From a virus, in IMG/VR virus record IMGVR_UViG_3300017763_000002, positions 62,001 to 126,000 of that record: DNA of 64,000 nucleotides; one strand, 5' to 3'. Each line of letters opens with the position of its first letter. Position 1 is the first letter of the stretch. Shown piece by piece: positions 53,798 through 63,967 of the stretch. The position numbers and the translations under genes are program-made. Below the pieces are notes generated by a model. That model was not told where the DNA came from, did not search any database, and saw only the letters and a program-made list of their open reading frames with translations.

Positions 53798-56700
53798 TTA
53801 GGTACTCTGTGTTAAATCTACTATCTCCACTATTTCTGGAGCCACTGGAGCCTCCATAGAAACTTGTGGGGGTATAGGGAATACTGGCTTTTGTATAGCA
53901 AGATCTTTTTCTATTAAGTCAAATTTGTCCCTATTATATTCTGAAGCTTTAATTTTATATTTTCCGGGATCCACTTCATCAATAGACACAATTCTATATT
54001 GCATTCTGCCCACATTTTTAAAGCTGTTTATATTTGCAACCATGTCGTTCTCAAAATTCTGGATTGAACTTTGTGAGCTATATGTATCAGGAGAAAAACC
54101 AGACAAATCACTTTCTAAAACTTCTCTATTTGAAATTCTAATATACTTTCCAGAACCAATTGCAGATACATCGAAAGAAGATTGACCAAGAACGATTGTT
54201 CCTGGCAACGTCGATCCTGTAGCTGAAGAGATATGGTATATGTCAGAATCTAATTCAACTCTCTCTAAAAAATATTTAGGCTCTAGAGTTACATTACCAG
54301 ATCCTATGGGCTCATGAACTAAGAATACATTTTGAGATATTTGCTTAATCCAACCTCCGTTTTCTCGATCCCCTCCAAGCCTAAAACTTTTTAACCAGCT
54401 GGCGTTCGGCGTGTTATATTTATATTGAAATTTGCTTTGATCAAAAGAGCCACCAACATCTATAATAACCTGTATATCTCCCAACCCTAAACCCTTCGAA
54501 GACTTCTGCCTAAGAGTTACCTTCTTTTGTGTTGAAGAGCTATCAAAATTTGATATATCAAAAATTTTATACCTCCCTAGCCAAGGAGACTTTTTATATA
54601 CTGAATCAGGTATATCCTCTCCGCCTAACTGCTGGTGAATAAAGTCTGTTTCTGCTGTGTCGTATTCTTGTATTGATTGTAAAGCATTTCTTTTGTATCC
54701 TCTTATCGACCAGACTGCGCCAATAGGTATTTCTGATAAATTTTGCAAAGTTTTTTGATTGTTTCCATATACATAATAATAATGCTCTCCACCTGGAATT
54801 TCTGGATATTCATTACCAGTCTCAACTTGAAAACCTCCGTCTTGAATTTGAACTAAAGTGCCACCATCAGAAATTTCAAAAGTATTTTTTTGTTGTGCTG
54901 CATCACTAATTAAAACTGTATAGTCTTTATTAGATTCTATTCCTGTAGGAAGCCTTCCGAAAGTTGTAAACCTTATAACGTCTCCATTAATAAGCCCATG
55001 GCTATTACTTAGAATGGTTGAGCCTCCAACGATCACATTAAATTTAAACTTAGATTTTAAATCTATTATAGAGTTAGAAACGTGATCAACAAATCCATCA
55101 AAATAAAGTAGTTGCGGACGAGATATTCCAGATATCATAGACATTTGCTCTTGAACATCAAAAGAATCTAAATTTTTTGCAAGACCAAACATTTTTTTAT
55201 ATAAACCAGTTTTATCTTTAGCCCCTTCTGAATTCTCTCCAACACTCTCATATCCCCTACCACACATAATTGTCAGCTCTACAGGATTTCTAGCGTCATT
55301 AGGCATGCTAGGGTTGTAAAAAGACAAATCATCCATAACTTTATCTACCAATACAGATCTTGAAGAAGTTTGTATTTTCTTAATTCTTCCATTTGCATTC
55401 TCTCCGTAGCGTCGAGAATCAGACACTTCAATTATCGCCCCTGGAGCAAGTAAAGAAGCTTCCATTCCAGTCTCAAAAGTAACATATTCATTTTCTAAGT
55501 TTGGAGCAAGAACCGTAAACTTAGCCAGCCTTCTGGCTTGTCCCCTAGAGGTGCATCCTACAGCCAGGATCTCTTCTAATTTATAACCAAACTTATCAAT
55601 TCCACCAGAATCTTCGTAGTACTCTACCTTACTCCTAAAATCATCAAACTTATCTGCGTACCTAACCTTACAAGCTGTAACTCTAGATGTCCTAGGGCTG
55701 CCAGCGTAACTAAAACCTTCTTCCGTTACATTTGAATCGGCGAATATCATGGATGGGTCCTTTTTAAACTCAGAAGCAAAAGATACTTTTCCTGCGCTGT
55801 AGGCAACAACCGTTCTAAATACAGTACATATTTCTTTTACAGCTCTCAACGCTTCTTCTTTTTCTTTGAATAACATATTAGCAGAAAACCTAGGCTCAAC
55901 GATTGGGTAACTAACAGACATCACGCAGCTGCCAGTAGAAATTCCAGTTGATTTGTCAGTAGACACGCTATCCCAAAAGTTAGGTCCAATTAAATTTATT
56001 TGTTGAGTTTCAGCATTCACGCTAACAACAGTTCTCTCCTCAATTGATCCGTCGCTCATAAAAAAAGCTATTTTTCTTCCTGCAGCGTACTTAGAATTAC
56101 TATTACCAAGATTAAATTCACTAATAAATGATAGTCGTTTTTCGCTTTGAGAGTTCGTATAGTCGTAATTTATTGTAACTGAAAATGTATTCTCACTTGG
56201 CTTTGTAGACAAAAAGATATTTCTACTTTGTTGAGACGCGGTGCTTGTAAATTTTCTTTTTGGATTTTCTAAAGGAAATCCTGTTTCAACTAGTTCGTCA
56301 CAAAATTTAGCTGCTGCGTAAAGCTTCCATATATCAATGTCTGCTATAGTAAACCCAAAAGAACCAACACCATAACGTCTATTGAGTAATATATCGGCCA
56401 ATATCCAAGCTGGATTATCAGTCCACTCTAAATATTCTTCTGTGATTGCTCCGTATGATAAGTCTTGTTTGCTCTGACCTTTAAAAAGCCCGTCCCAGGC
56501 GCCATGATATTTTCTAGACAAAGGGTTATAATTAGAAGGTACGGCGATTTTCTTTAGTTTCGCTATATAATTTCTTTCTGGAAGTTGCGGGAAGTTTACA
56601 GCGTCAAAAGGAACTTTAACACAAGCCACTCCTGGGTGAGAATATTTTATCGTCTTACCCATTAATCCGTCCATCGAAGTTATAGCAGACAAACTCATGT

Positions 56701-58696
56701 TTGTAGATTTCTCTCTAAGATCTTTTGGGTCGCTAAGTTCTCTTGTTAAGCGACAAAGAGTAAGAACCAAGCTTTCGTTTGGACCAAAATAAGGTAGAGC
56801 AAAATGCATATCCAATCCAGCGGGGCTTGTACATATTCCGTTGATAATTATTTCGGAGTGCTGAGTCTTACCACACAAGTAAATCATTCCATCAGCACCC
56901 AAAACACGGAATCCCCCTCTATTACTTGTTCCGTATTTTTTGTAAGTTTCTTTCTTTATCAAAGGCATAATCTTGTCATAATAATTATACGAGACTTCAG
57001 TCGCAGATTTACCAGTCCTCAAAGACGAAACTATATCTACTAATATTTCCCCTGTACTAGTTCTTTCATTTCTATATTGATCGTCTGCATAAATATCATC
57101 TATCGCCTCAATTAAATTCTTACCTCCTAAGTTTGCAAAATTATTAGAACCGCTAAGAATTTCAGTAGATGATATTGCTAATCTAAATTTCTCCACGAAA
57201 TTAAATATGCTATTACAAAGCGAAAATACCGAGTTATCCCCAAAAAATATTGCTCTTGAAAATTGAATAATTAAAAAAGAAGAGCTTGATGACCATGTAA
57301 CTGGATCTTGTGCTTGATTTTCAGAACTTAAAAAACTAAGCACTCTTCTTTGTGAATTGCTGGTAGAAGACCAGGTTGTTCCTCCGTCTCCTCCGCCCCA
57401 GCCCTTTTCCCTGGGATATACCAATGGTATTGTTGCTGGCCCATCTCGAAGACAAGCTACCACCTTAATCTCCATACCGCTAGTTCCCGATACAGACTTA
57501 GACCTTGCGCCAATACCAAAAAACCCTCTCCTCACCCTTTGATCTGTCCAATTATGAAACATTTGTTTGGGCGAAAAGGTGACTTTAAGCATTTGAGTGT
57601 GAGTTCTAGTGATTGGGTAAGAAAATACCTTAGCTCCATTTGCTTGGGCATCCTGAAATACCGTAGGCAGTCCAGTCAGTACGGCTGGAGGTTTATTAGA
57701 TCCTTTGTCTGGCCCAGGCAGACCAGAAGAAGAAGAGCTCTCGGATTCTCCCGCAACAAAAAAACCATAAGCTGGCTCAAATCTTCCATCCATATAACCA
57801 AGAGTTCCCGTAGGCTGCACATCGTTTTCATTAAGTAAAAAATTTAAAGTTTGAGTTGGATGGTTCATTATAGCCATGTCCGATAAAAATATTGACTTTA
57901 ATGCTAAGTTGTCATTAAAAGTTCTATATGAATTCATATCTCCGTCGTTTTTAACTCCGCAGATATTACCAGCACCATCACATAGCCCTGCTATTGGTCC
58001 TTCAGATATTACATCATATACATTATATGTAGTAAAAGTTTCTATCAGTGCTCCTTTGGCCGCCCCAGACTTATCTTTATTAGTTCTATTGTATGATATT
58101 GTATTAGACCCTATTTTAAGAGTTCCGTACCCCACAGGAATAGGGGCTCCTTGAGCGGTAGTGTTCGGCCGATCGTCAAACAGATATGATTTTGTTCTTC
58201 GCGTTTGATCGCTAACCTTAGGAGATGGAAACAATGCGTTAGCAATGCCTGATATAGCTATTGGGGCTAATATACTAAAAGCCATACTACTTAAACTCAT
58301 GCCTCCTATAGCGGTCGCAGCAGCACCTATGCCTGCAGCCGCAGCACCAATCAAAGGAGCAACAATAAACTTACCATCAACTATAGGTATAAAATGTATT
58401 TCATCATCACTAGAACTGCAGCTTAAATTTTTATCAGTACAAAATATATCTTTTAATAAATCTTCATCAAACTTATCTTTTTTTAAAAAATTAGATATTT
58501 TCTTTCTTTTCTTCTCTCCTATAGAAGCTATTGCAAAATCACCGCCTTCTTGAGCTAGATTTATTAACACTTGTCTAAACCTTCCATCAGTGTTTACATC
58601 TATGGCTTCTACAGCTTCTGAAGGAGACGCAACATTAAGCTCCCACTCTTCATCAAAGTGATCCTTAAAAACGCCGTGCAAGAAAATCTTTTTCAT
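53798..58696 (-). CDS. Tail tip attachment protein: gpI-like domain fused to gpJ
   Basis: 1632 aa. Residues 1-40 (IFLHGVFKDHFDEEWELNVASPSEAVEAIDVNTDGRFRQ) match the N-terminus of lambda tail assembly protein I, followed by a hydrophobic Ala/Gly/Ile segment (about 110-155). Around 165-205 the J signature begins (F-DD-RPNTTAQGAPIPVGYGTLKIGS). J-type tip domains, with PNPSMPNDARNPVELTIM-like regions, extend to the end. gpJ is the baseplate hub and receptor-binding base of lambda-like siphoviruses. I and J are separate genes in lambda, so this is a fusion. Confidence 0.8.
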   Translation of the reverse strand: MKKIFLHGVFKDHFDEEWELNVASPSEAVEAIDVNTDGRFRQVLINLAQEGGDFAIASIGEKKRKKISNFLKKDKFDEDLLKDIFCTDKNLSCSSSDDEIHFIPIVDGKFIVAPLIGAAAAGIGAAATAIGGMSLSSMAFSILAPIAISGIANALFPSPKVSDQTRRTKSYLFDDRPNTTAQGAPIPVGYGTLKIGSNTISYNRTNKDKSGAAKGALIETFTTYNVYDVISEGPIAGLCDGAGNICGVKNDGDMNSYRTFNDNLALKSIFLSDMAIMNHPTQTLNFLLNENDVQPTGTLGYMDGRFEPAYGFFVAGESESSSSSGLPGPDKGSNKPPAVLTGLPTVFQDAQANGAKVFSYPITRTHTQMLKVTFSPKQMFHNWTDQRVRRGFFGIGARSKSVSGTSGMEIKVVACLRDGPATIPLVYPREKGWGGGDGGTTWSSTSNSQRRVLSFLSSENQAQDPVTWSSSSSFLIIQFSRAIFFGDNSVFSLCNSIFNFVEKFRLAISSTEILSGSNNFANLGGKNLIEAIDDIYADDQYRNERTSTGEILVDIVSSLRTGKSATEVSYNYYDKIMPLIKKETYKKYGTSNRGGFRVLGADGMIYLCGKTQHSEIIINGICTSPAGLDMHFALPYFGPNESLVLTLCRLTRELSDPKDLREKSTNMSLSAITSMDGLMGKTIKYSHPGVACVKVPFDAVNFPQLPERNYIAKLKKIAVPSNYNPLSRKYHGAWDGLFKGQSKQDLSYGAITEEYLEWTDNPAWILADILLNRRYGVGSFGFTIADIDIWKLYAAAKFCDELVETGFPLENPKRKFTSTASQQSRNIFLSTKPSENTFSVTINYDYTNSQSEKRLSFISEFNLGNSNSKYAAGRKIAFFMSDGSIEERTVVSVNAETQQINLIGPNFWDSVSTDKSTGISTGSCVMSVSYPIVEPRFSANMLFKEKEEALRAVKEICTVFRTVVAYSAGKVSFASEFKKDPSMIFADSNVTEEGFSYAGSPRTSRVTACKVRYADKFDDFRSKVEYYEDSGGIDKFGYKLEEILAVGCTSRGQARRLAKFTVLAPNLENEYVTFETGMEASLLAPGAIIEVSDSRRYGENANGRIKKIQTSSRSVLVDKVMDDLSFYNPSMPNDARNPVELTIMCGRGYESVGENSEGAKDKTGLYKKMFGLAKNLDSFDVQEQMSMISGISRPQLLYFDGFVDHVSNSIIDLKSKFKFNVIVGGSTILSNSHGLINGDVIRFTTFGRLPTGIESNKDYTVLISDAAQQKNTFEISDGGTLVQIQDGGFQVETGNEYPEIPGGEHYYYVYGNNQKTLQNLSEIPIGAVWSIRGYKRNALQSIQEYDTAETDFIHQQLGGEDIPDSVYKKSPWLGRYKIFDISNFDSSSTQKKVTLRQKSSKGLGLGDIQVIIDVGGSFDQSKFQYKYNTPNASWLKSFRLGGDRENGGWIKQISQNVFLVHEPIGSGNVTLEPKYFLERVELDSDIYHISSATGSTLPGTIVLGQSSFDVSAIGSGKYIRISNREVLESDLSGFSPDTYSSQSSIQNFENDMVANINSFKNVGRMQYRIVSIDEVDPGKYKIKASEYNRDKFDLIEKDLAIQKPVFPIPPQVSMEAPVAPEIVEIVDLTQST

Positions 58697-58699
58697 ACC

Positions 58700-59044
58700 T
58701 TATACCTTTATAGGTTTACACCCTTCCTCATTAAAAAATACAAAATTATCATAAATACAACTATATATTAAAAGAGGAATGGCATGATTACGAAAGATAT
58801 CCTTATCTTTCTCAGAAGGGTGTGCGTCAGATTGAGGGTGGGAATGAAAAATTGAGTGGATTTTATCTTTAAGTAAAATAACCTTTGGGTCTATCTTGAA
58901 ATTGCTACTTTTATCTTCAGCAAGATTCTCCATTTTCATAAACACTAGTTCATCAAACTGGAATATGACTCCAGCGATTTCGTTAGAACTTAACCTGGAC
59001 TCGGCTTTAATTCCTTCAAGTAATAGAGTAGAATATTCACACAT
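58700..59044 (-). CDS. Tail assembly protein K-like, JAMM/MPN domain only
   Basis: 114 aa from ATG 59044 (directly after the L stop, TGAGATG). The JAMM metalloprotease motif is complete: Glu in SNEIAGVIF, HSHPQSDAHPSEKD (H-x-H-P then S-x-x-D). In lambda, gpK has this Mov34/MPN domain plus an NlpC/P60 domain, which is missing here. It may process another tail protein or peptidoglycan cross-links. A GTG start at 59086 would overlap the L gene by 41 bp and is less likely. Confidence 0.75.
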   Translation of the reverse strand: MCEYSTLLLEGIKAESRLSSNEIAGVIFQFDELVFMKMENLAEDKSSNFKIDPKVILLKDKIHSIFHSHPQSDAHPSEKDKDIFRNHAIPLLIYSCIYDNFVFFNEEGCKPIKV

Positions 59045-59045
59045 C

Positions 59046-60077
59046 TCACCTGTGCTTAAAGCTAGCGGTTTCTGGAAAACCACCAAAAGGTACAGCTTCT
59101 CCGTTAGATAAGTTGGCTCCCCACCTTTTCAAGCAAGAAGATAAAGTTCTCTCGCAACTATCTAGTATCCAAAAGTCTTTAGATATATATGGATTAGGAG
59201 ATGGATCTTCGTGCGCTTGAATACACACAAATATAGAAGGCACGTATGGTTCTTTGTGTCCTGGCCAATTAACAACGTTACCTTTCTCGTAACCTCTATC
59301 AACGTCCCACTTAATACTGTCTAGAAAATGTTGCTTATTGCCACCCCAACTATTACTTTGTATAACCTCATTAGTTCTTGGGTCGGTAAATTTAGTTATA
59401 CCGTATTTTGCAAATGTAGATCCCGTTTCAGTGCCACAAGGTCCACCAGAATAACCACAACCAAGACCTCTATACCTAAACGAACAGTGGTCTGCTAGCA
59501 TTTCTCTCGCAGGAAATATAATACCCTCCATCTCCAACATGGAAGTTAGTTCAAATTCTATACTCTCTTTAGTTTCAGCGGTTTTCCTGTTTATATAAAA
59601 TATATCATCAGGCAAATGCGCGTTAGGGTCAGACATTTTACTTGGATTAACTGGCGCCCCGCTTCGAGATCTAAAATTAGCATCATCTAAAAATTTTACG
59701 AACGTTCTTTTTCTAGTTACCTTACATCCATGAAAATCATAATTCATCAAAACAATTGTAGATAGCAGTCCAGAAGGGTTAGCGATAGATAGCTTTGGCC
59801 TTGGTAGCCTTCCATCAGAAGGCAACTCAAAATCAGTTGTAAATATCGGTAGGGGTTGATAAGATTTACCCTGCCAAATAATAGGGTTGGTATTATTAAC
59901 AGAAGCACAAAATCTATATACAGGCTCGGGCCCCAAATCGGTCTTGTGTTTTTTACTTAAAAAAGAAAAATCATTTTGCAAATGAGAGAAATCTATTTCA
60001 AACATTTCTACAATCGCATCTGATTCTAGTTTAAATATTTCTTTTGTTATATTTTTTTCTGAACTTCCAGGTTCCAT
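59046..60077 (-). CDS. Minor tail protein L-like (Fe-S tail tip protein)
   Basis: 343 aa. The C-terminal half has the lambda gpL cysteine pattern: ADHCSFRYRGLGCGYSG, then DSCERTLSSCLKRWG, and PFGGFP at the end. Lambda gpL is known to bind a 4Fe-4S cluster through such cysteines. The N-terminal half contains GKSYQPLPIFTTDFELPSDG, a typical L/DUF1833-like beta region. Located in lambda order between M- and K-like genes. Start overlaps the previous stop (TAATG); the AAGGAGG present is 15 nt away. Confidence 0.85.
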   Translation of the reverse strand: MEPGSSEKNITKEIFKLESDAIVEMFEIDFSHLQNDFSFLSKKHKTDLGPEPVYRFCASVNNTNPIIWQGKSYQPLPIFTTDFELPSDGRLPRPKLSIANPSGLLSTIVLMNYDFHGCKVTRKRTFVKFLDDANFRSRSGAPVNPSKMSDPNAHLPDDIFYINRKTAETKESIEFELTSMLEMEGIIFPAREMLADHCSFRYRGLGCGYSGGPCGTETGSTFAKYGITKFTDPRTNEVIQSNSWGGNKQHFLDSIKWDVDRGYEKGNVVNWPGHKEPYVPSIFVCIQAHEDPSPNPYISKDFWILDSCERTLSSCLKRWGANLSNGEAVPFGGFPETASFKHR

Positions 60078-63000
60078 TACTTAATTTTCGAGCCTCCTTT
60101 TAAATTTGTAGAAGATTGGTTATTTATTGTTAAATTACCACTATAATATATTAGTGCAAACCCAGCTTTTCCACCACTCACAGCAAACATTTTTGATTGA
60201 TCATTATCACTTCCGTCTTCTCCTGGACCTCCTCCATTAGCCCCAGGCTGCATTTCATATAGAAGAGAATGTGTTTTTGCTGCGCCTCCTGTTCCTCCAG
60301 AATCTATACTGCCAGATACACCCATGATATTACCAGACTCCCCCATTCCAGCTCCACCACCGCCACCGCCACTAAAGTCTATAAAGGATGAAACAGATAT
60401 GGGCCAGTCAAAATATTGATCTTGATCTACATTGCCTCCTGCACCGCCACCACCGCCTCCAAAAACACCTCCGGATGCAGGTAGGTTTATAACAAAGTTA
60501 ACAAGAACATTTGTTTCAGAAATCTCTAAAGCATTTCCACCCTTATCCCCAGATTGCGGCGGCGTTAAATACGGAATGGAAGTTTTACTTCCGTCGTTTT
60601 CATCCATCTTTCCCTCAGAAAACATACCATCACCACCTCGACCTCCCTTTCCGATTACAAAAGCATTTTCTTTAATATTGATATTTACATTTTGATGAGC
60701 AAGAAACCCAGAACCTGATGTTATCGCTGGTTGATCAGTAGATTCTGATAATATCACCCCATATATATTAAAGTTTATTATTTTTATATCCGATAGAGCA
60801 AATCCTTGAGCGTTTGCCTCCTCAATTAATATAGATTTAAGATTTATATTTGCAAGAGAACTCACACCAAGATTTTCTATCACGATAGCATCTACTGTAG
60901 CAGAGTCTTCATTAGATATTGCCACAAAAGAATCCATCTCTCTAGCATTATCCCCAGTCTTTACAGCTAAAATATCTCCATCAGAACCAGATATCCCAGC
61001 AAAAGTAAAGGCAGATAAATCAGAAACATACCTCCATGACCCAGAATGAAAAACAACTCCCAGAGCCAGCAAACCCTCTACCCCATTATTTAAAAGTATA
61101 GAGTTTAATTCTTCTTGATTTTGAGGCTCTGCAAGTTTTCCAGACTCTCGCATTGCGCTTGCTTTAAAATTATCAATTTGATTTACTGGGTCTACAGCAT
61201 GAACTTCTGAGAATAAATCTGCTGAGTATTTCTTAATATATATATCTCCAGCCAATTCTGTTCCATTTATTTCTATATCTATCGTTTCTTCTTTAGATCT
61301 TTCGTAAGCTATGTGTGCGTTAACTTCGGCTGAATTAGTTTGAGTATCTGTAGATCCTTCGGTATTATATTGCAGGTTAAGTTTAGCCGCATAAGCTTCG
61401 TTTTGTTCAGAATCAGATGCGTTAGCAAAAATTTCTACATATATTTTTTCTCCAGGATCTAAATGTGTTTTATTTTGCAGCAAATATGCGCTTTGGTGAG
61501 TCGTGGGAGCCGACCTGCTTGTTAAAGTTCCATTTGCAGAATCAATTTGAGATATTCTCCCTAAATTATCTTGAGCGAACACATTTGATCCAGTAAGATA
61601 AATAAATACCCCGCTTTCAGAATTATTATAGTTTTCTACGGAAGTTAATAATTGTAAACCTCCAGCAGATGTAGAGTACTCGCCGATTATGCTTTTGGAA
61701 AATCTATTAGATGGATTATCAGTAATGGTTGCCGTTATATTTTCAGCTTTTTTCTCCCCAATGTTTTCTATTTCCACTATATTTCTAAGTTTAAAAGTTT
61801 GCCCAGAGGGAGGAGTTTGTGATGATCTTAAGTCAATATCTGTATTAAATACTAGCCTAGCCTCGTCTTTTTCTGCGGCCACGCTCAAGCCATCAATTTC
61901 GTCATCATCTAATGGGGTATTCTGACCGATGGTAAATTGTTCAAATTTAGCAGACACAGTATGACTATCCTTGAATGCGTAGGTATGAGTCCATTCTGTA
62001 CATACAAATCTACGCTTCCTATTGTATGGAGCAGGAGGAGTATACAAAAAAGATTTGTAACCTAAATGCGACTCTAAGAAATGTATTATTGCGTAAGCTT
62101 CTTCAGCGCTTCTATTTTCAAATTTCAAAGTGAACTTCAATACATTAATATTAACTTTATTTCCGGGCAAGTATTGAGTATACGCAGAGTTATTACCAGA
62201 TATTTCTATAATGTCAGGGTTATGCTGAACAGTAAATGTTGTAGATGGAAACCAGTGAAATTCTCTAGTCCATATATTTTGATTTATTGATGTAATTTTT
62301 CCTGTAATAAAATGCGTGCTAATAGGCGGATCTCCTCTTGAAGTAGATTCTCCTACATGATAATAGTATCCATCATTCTCTTCTACATATACAACATCAT
62401 TCTTTCTATATACTTTATCCTCGTCATATATATCAGGACGATTAACATACATATAATCATTTCTATTTAAAATGCTTGTGCTATTATTAAAAATACTTAA
62501 ATTTATATTATGAACATCTTCTGTTTCTATTGTATGATCAAATTGAAAGCAATAAAATTTTCTTACTAAGTTTTCTGTATTAAGATATGGAAAAAATAAT
62601 GTAGCACCATCAAGATAAAAACCTTCTATACCTTGATCATAGTCTAAAGTATATTGCCTACTTCCAGATTCTTCGTGTTGTCCTAATTTATTTTCTATAA
62701 AATGAAGTATGGCATTAGCCTCTCTCGAGCTTCTGTTTGTAAAGTTTAAATCAAATGTTGCCTTTAAACTGTTTGGGCCTTTTGGTCGATGAGCTTTGTA
62801 TCCGTCGCCGTATGCATTTTCTGTATTTTCTGAAGAGAATGTTACAGATGATCCGTAGTCTGGATCGAATATAAAATAATCTTTAGTCCAGTTTGCCTCG
62901 AACGTATTATCTAAAAATGGATCTACATCTGGGTCTTCAACAACCTTAACTAATATTCTTAAACTTTCTGGAGTACTTATAACAGGCATTAGATCTTCCT

Positions 63001-63967
63001 TGGTTATTTGGTGATAGTACTCTCCGCTTGTAGAATAATGAGCAAGGACCATCACAGAATTAGTAAGCCTAGCAATAGAAAAAGTGCCCAAGATTACCTG
63101 ATTTGATCTCTGTATTTGTACGGTCTGTCCTACAGCGAAAGCGTTAACCAAAGGAGTTCCATCATTAGCATGAGTAAAGCCTGTTACGCTACGGTATATC
63201 AATGTTCCCACGTGATTTTCAACTAACGGAACATCTGGAGGATAACATTCACAATTAAAAGTCCTGTCTGTTTCGTCATTAAAATTACGAATATCTTTTT
63301 TGGCATAATAAAAACTATTACTTTCTCTGTGCCTAACTATATCAAATTTTTTATAATCATTAGCTTTACTCCAATATCCTTTATAGTTCTGAACAGAGGA
63401 TATATAATAGTTATCCGCCTCAAGTTCTCCTCCTTCTGGCGAGTCACTGATATTATCAAAATTTATTTGCTCTGTTGTTTCTGTGTTGTATAAGCCTACG
63501 CTGGTAGTTGCCCTGGTTGTGGCAGTAAATCTTTGGTTGTCAACTGAAGCTTGATCTATATTAGATTGCGAGGGGGTTAAACTTTTCTTTACCCAAAAAG
63601 CATTTTGAATTTCTAGGTTAGAACCATTAGGTCCAGTCCAATGAGTAGAGTGATACCATTGATAAGTAGTCCAATCCCCCGTCTCTGACATAAGCTGCGC
63701 AGTAATTTCAACAAGCTTGTGGCCTTCTGTTGGGTTCCAAGAGCTTGAGTCTATAACTTCTGGGGTCATGCCCCCGCTCAACACTGGCATTTGAAAGTTT
63801 TTCAGAGGGCAGCCGCTGTACCCCAAATTGTTTTTAACAGACGACACGTTTTTTGTGCATTCATAAAAACAAGTCAAATTATATCCTGCGTCATCATAAT
63901 ACGTGACGATGTCTCCAACATGATAGTTGCGCTGTGGGTTCCAAAAGCCTGTGTATTTATTACTCAT
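60077..63967 (-). CDS. Tail tip protein with duplicated gpM-like domains and glycine-rich tip
   Basis: 1296 aa. Three CBM5/12-like short modules with Y-W-x-GD-V (WNPQRNYHVGDIVTYY; KANDYKKFDIVRHR; YDEDKVYRKNDVVYV) are spread over 5-35, 200-230 and 505-540. Two copies of a lambda gpM-like minor tail domain occur at about 360-490 and 570-680 (EANAILHFIENKLGQ; EAYAIIHFLESHLGY). A middle stretch of repeated beta domains follows. The C-terminus (about 1160-1290) is Gly-rich (GGVFGGGGGGAGG, SGGGGGGAGMGESG), like glycine-rich adhesin tips. Probably a combined M and adhesin protein. Confidence 0.7.
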   Translation of the reverse strand: MSNKYTGFWNPQRNYHVGDIVTYYDDAGYNLTCFYECTKNVSSVKNNLGYSGCPLKNFQMPVLSGGMTPEVIDSSSWNPTEGHKLVEITAQLMSETGDWTTYQWYHSTHWTGPNGSNLEIQNAFWVKKSLTPSQSNIDQASVDNQRFTATTRATTSVGLYNTETTEQINFDNISDSPEGGELEADNYYISSVQNYKGYWSKANDYKKFDIVRHRESNSFYYAKKDIRNFNDETDRTFNCECYPPDVPLVENHVGTLIYRSVTGFTHANDGTPLVNAFAVGQTVQIQRSNQVILGTFSIARLTNSVMVLAHYSTSGEYYHQITKEDLMPVISTPESLRILVKVVEDPDVDPFLDNTFEANWTKDYFIFDPDYGSSVTFSSENTENAYGDGYKAHRPKGPNSLKATFDLNFTNRSSREANAILHFIENKLGQHEESGSRQYTLDYDQGIEGFYLDGATLFFPYLNTENLVRKFYCFQFDHTIETEDVHNINLSIFNNSTSILNRNDYMYVNRPDIYDEDKVYRKNDVVYVEENDGYYYHVGESTSRGDPPISTHFITGKITSINQNIWTREFHWFPSTTFTVQHNPDIIEISGNNSAYTQYLPGNKVNINVLKFTLKFENRSAEEAYAIIHFLESHLGYKSFLYTPPAPYNRKRRFVCTEWTHTYAFKDSHTVSAKFEQFTIGQNTPLDDDEIDGLSVAAEKDEARLVFNTDIDLRSSQTPPSGQTFKLRNIVEIENIGEKKAENITATITDNPSNRFSKSIIGEYSTSAGGLQLLTSVENYNNSESGVFIYLTGSNVFAQDNLGRISQIDSANGTLTSRSAPTTHQSAYLLQNKTHLDPGEKIYVEIFANASDSEQNEAYAAKLNLQYNTEGSTDTQTNSAEVNAHIAYERSKEETIDIEINGTELAGDIYIKKYSADLFSEVHAVDPVNQIDNFKASAMRESGKLAEPQNQEELNSILLNNGVEGLLALGVVFHSGSWRYVSDLSAFTFAGISGSDGDILAVKTGDNAREMDSFVAISNEDSATVDAIVIENLGVSSLANINLKSILIEEANAQGFALSDIKIINFNIYGVILSESTDQPAITSGSGFLAHQNVNINIKENAFVIGKGGRGGDGMFSEGKMDENDGSKTSIPYLTPPQSGDKGGNALEISETNVLVNFVINLPASGGVFGGGGGGAGGNVDQDQYFDWPISVSSFIDFSGGGGGGAGMGESGNIMGVSGSIDSGGTGGAAKTHSLLYEMQPGANGGGPGEDGSDNDQSKMFAVSGGKAGFALIYYSGNLTINNQSSTNLKGGSKIK

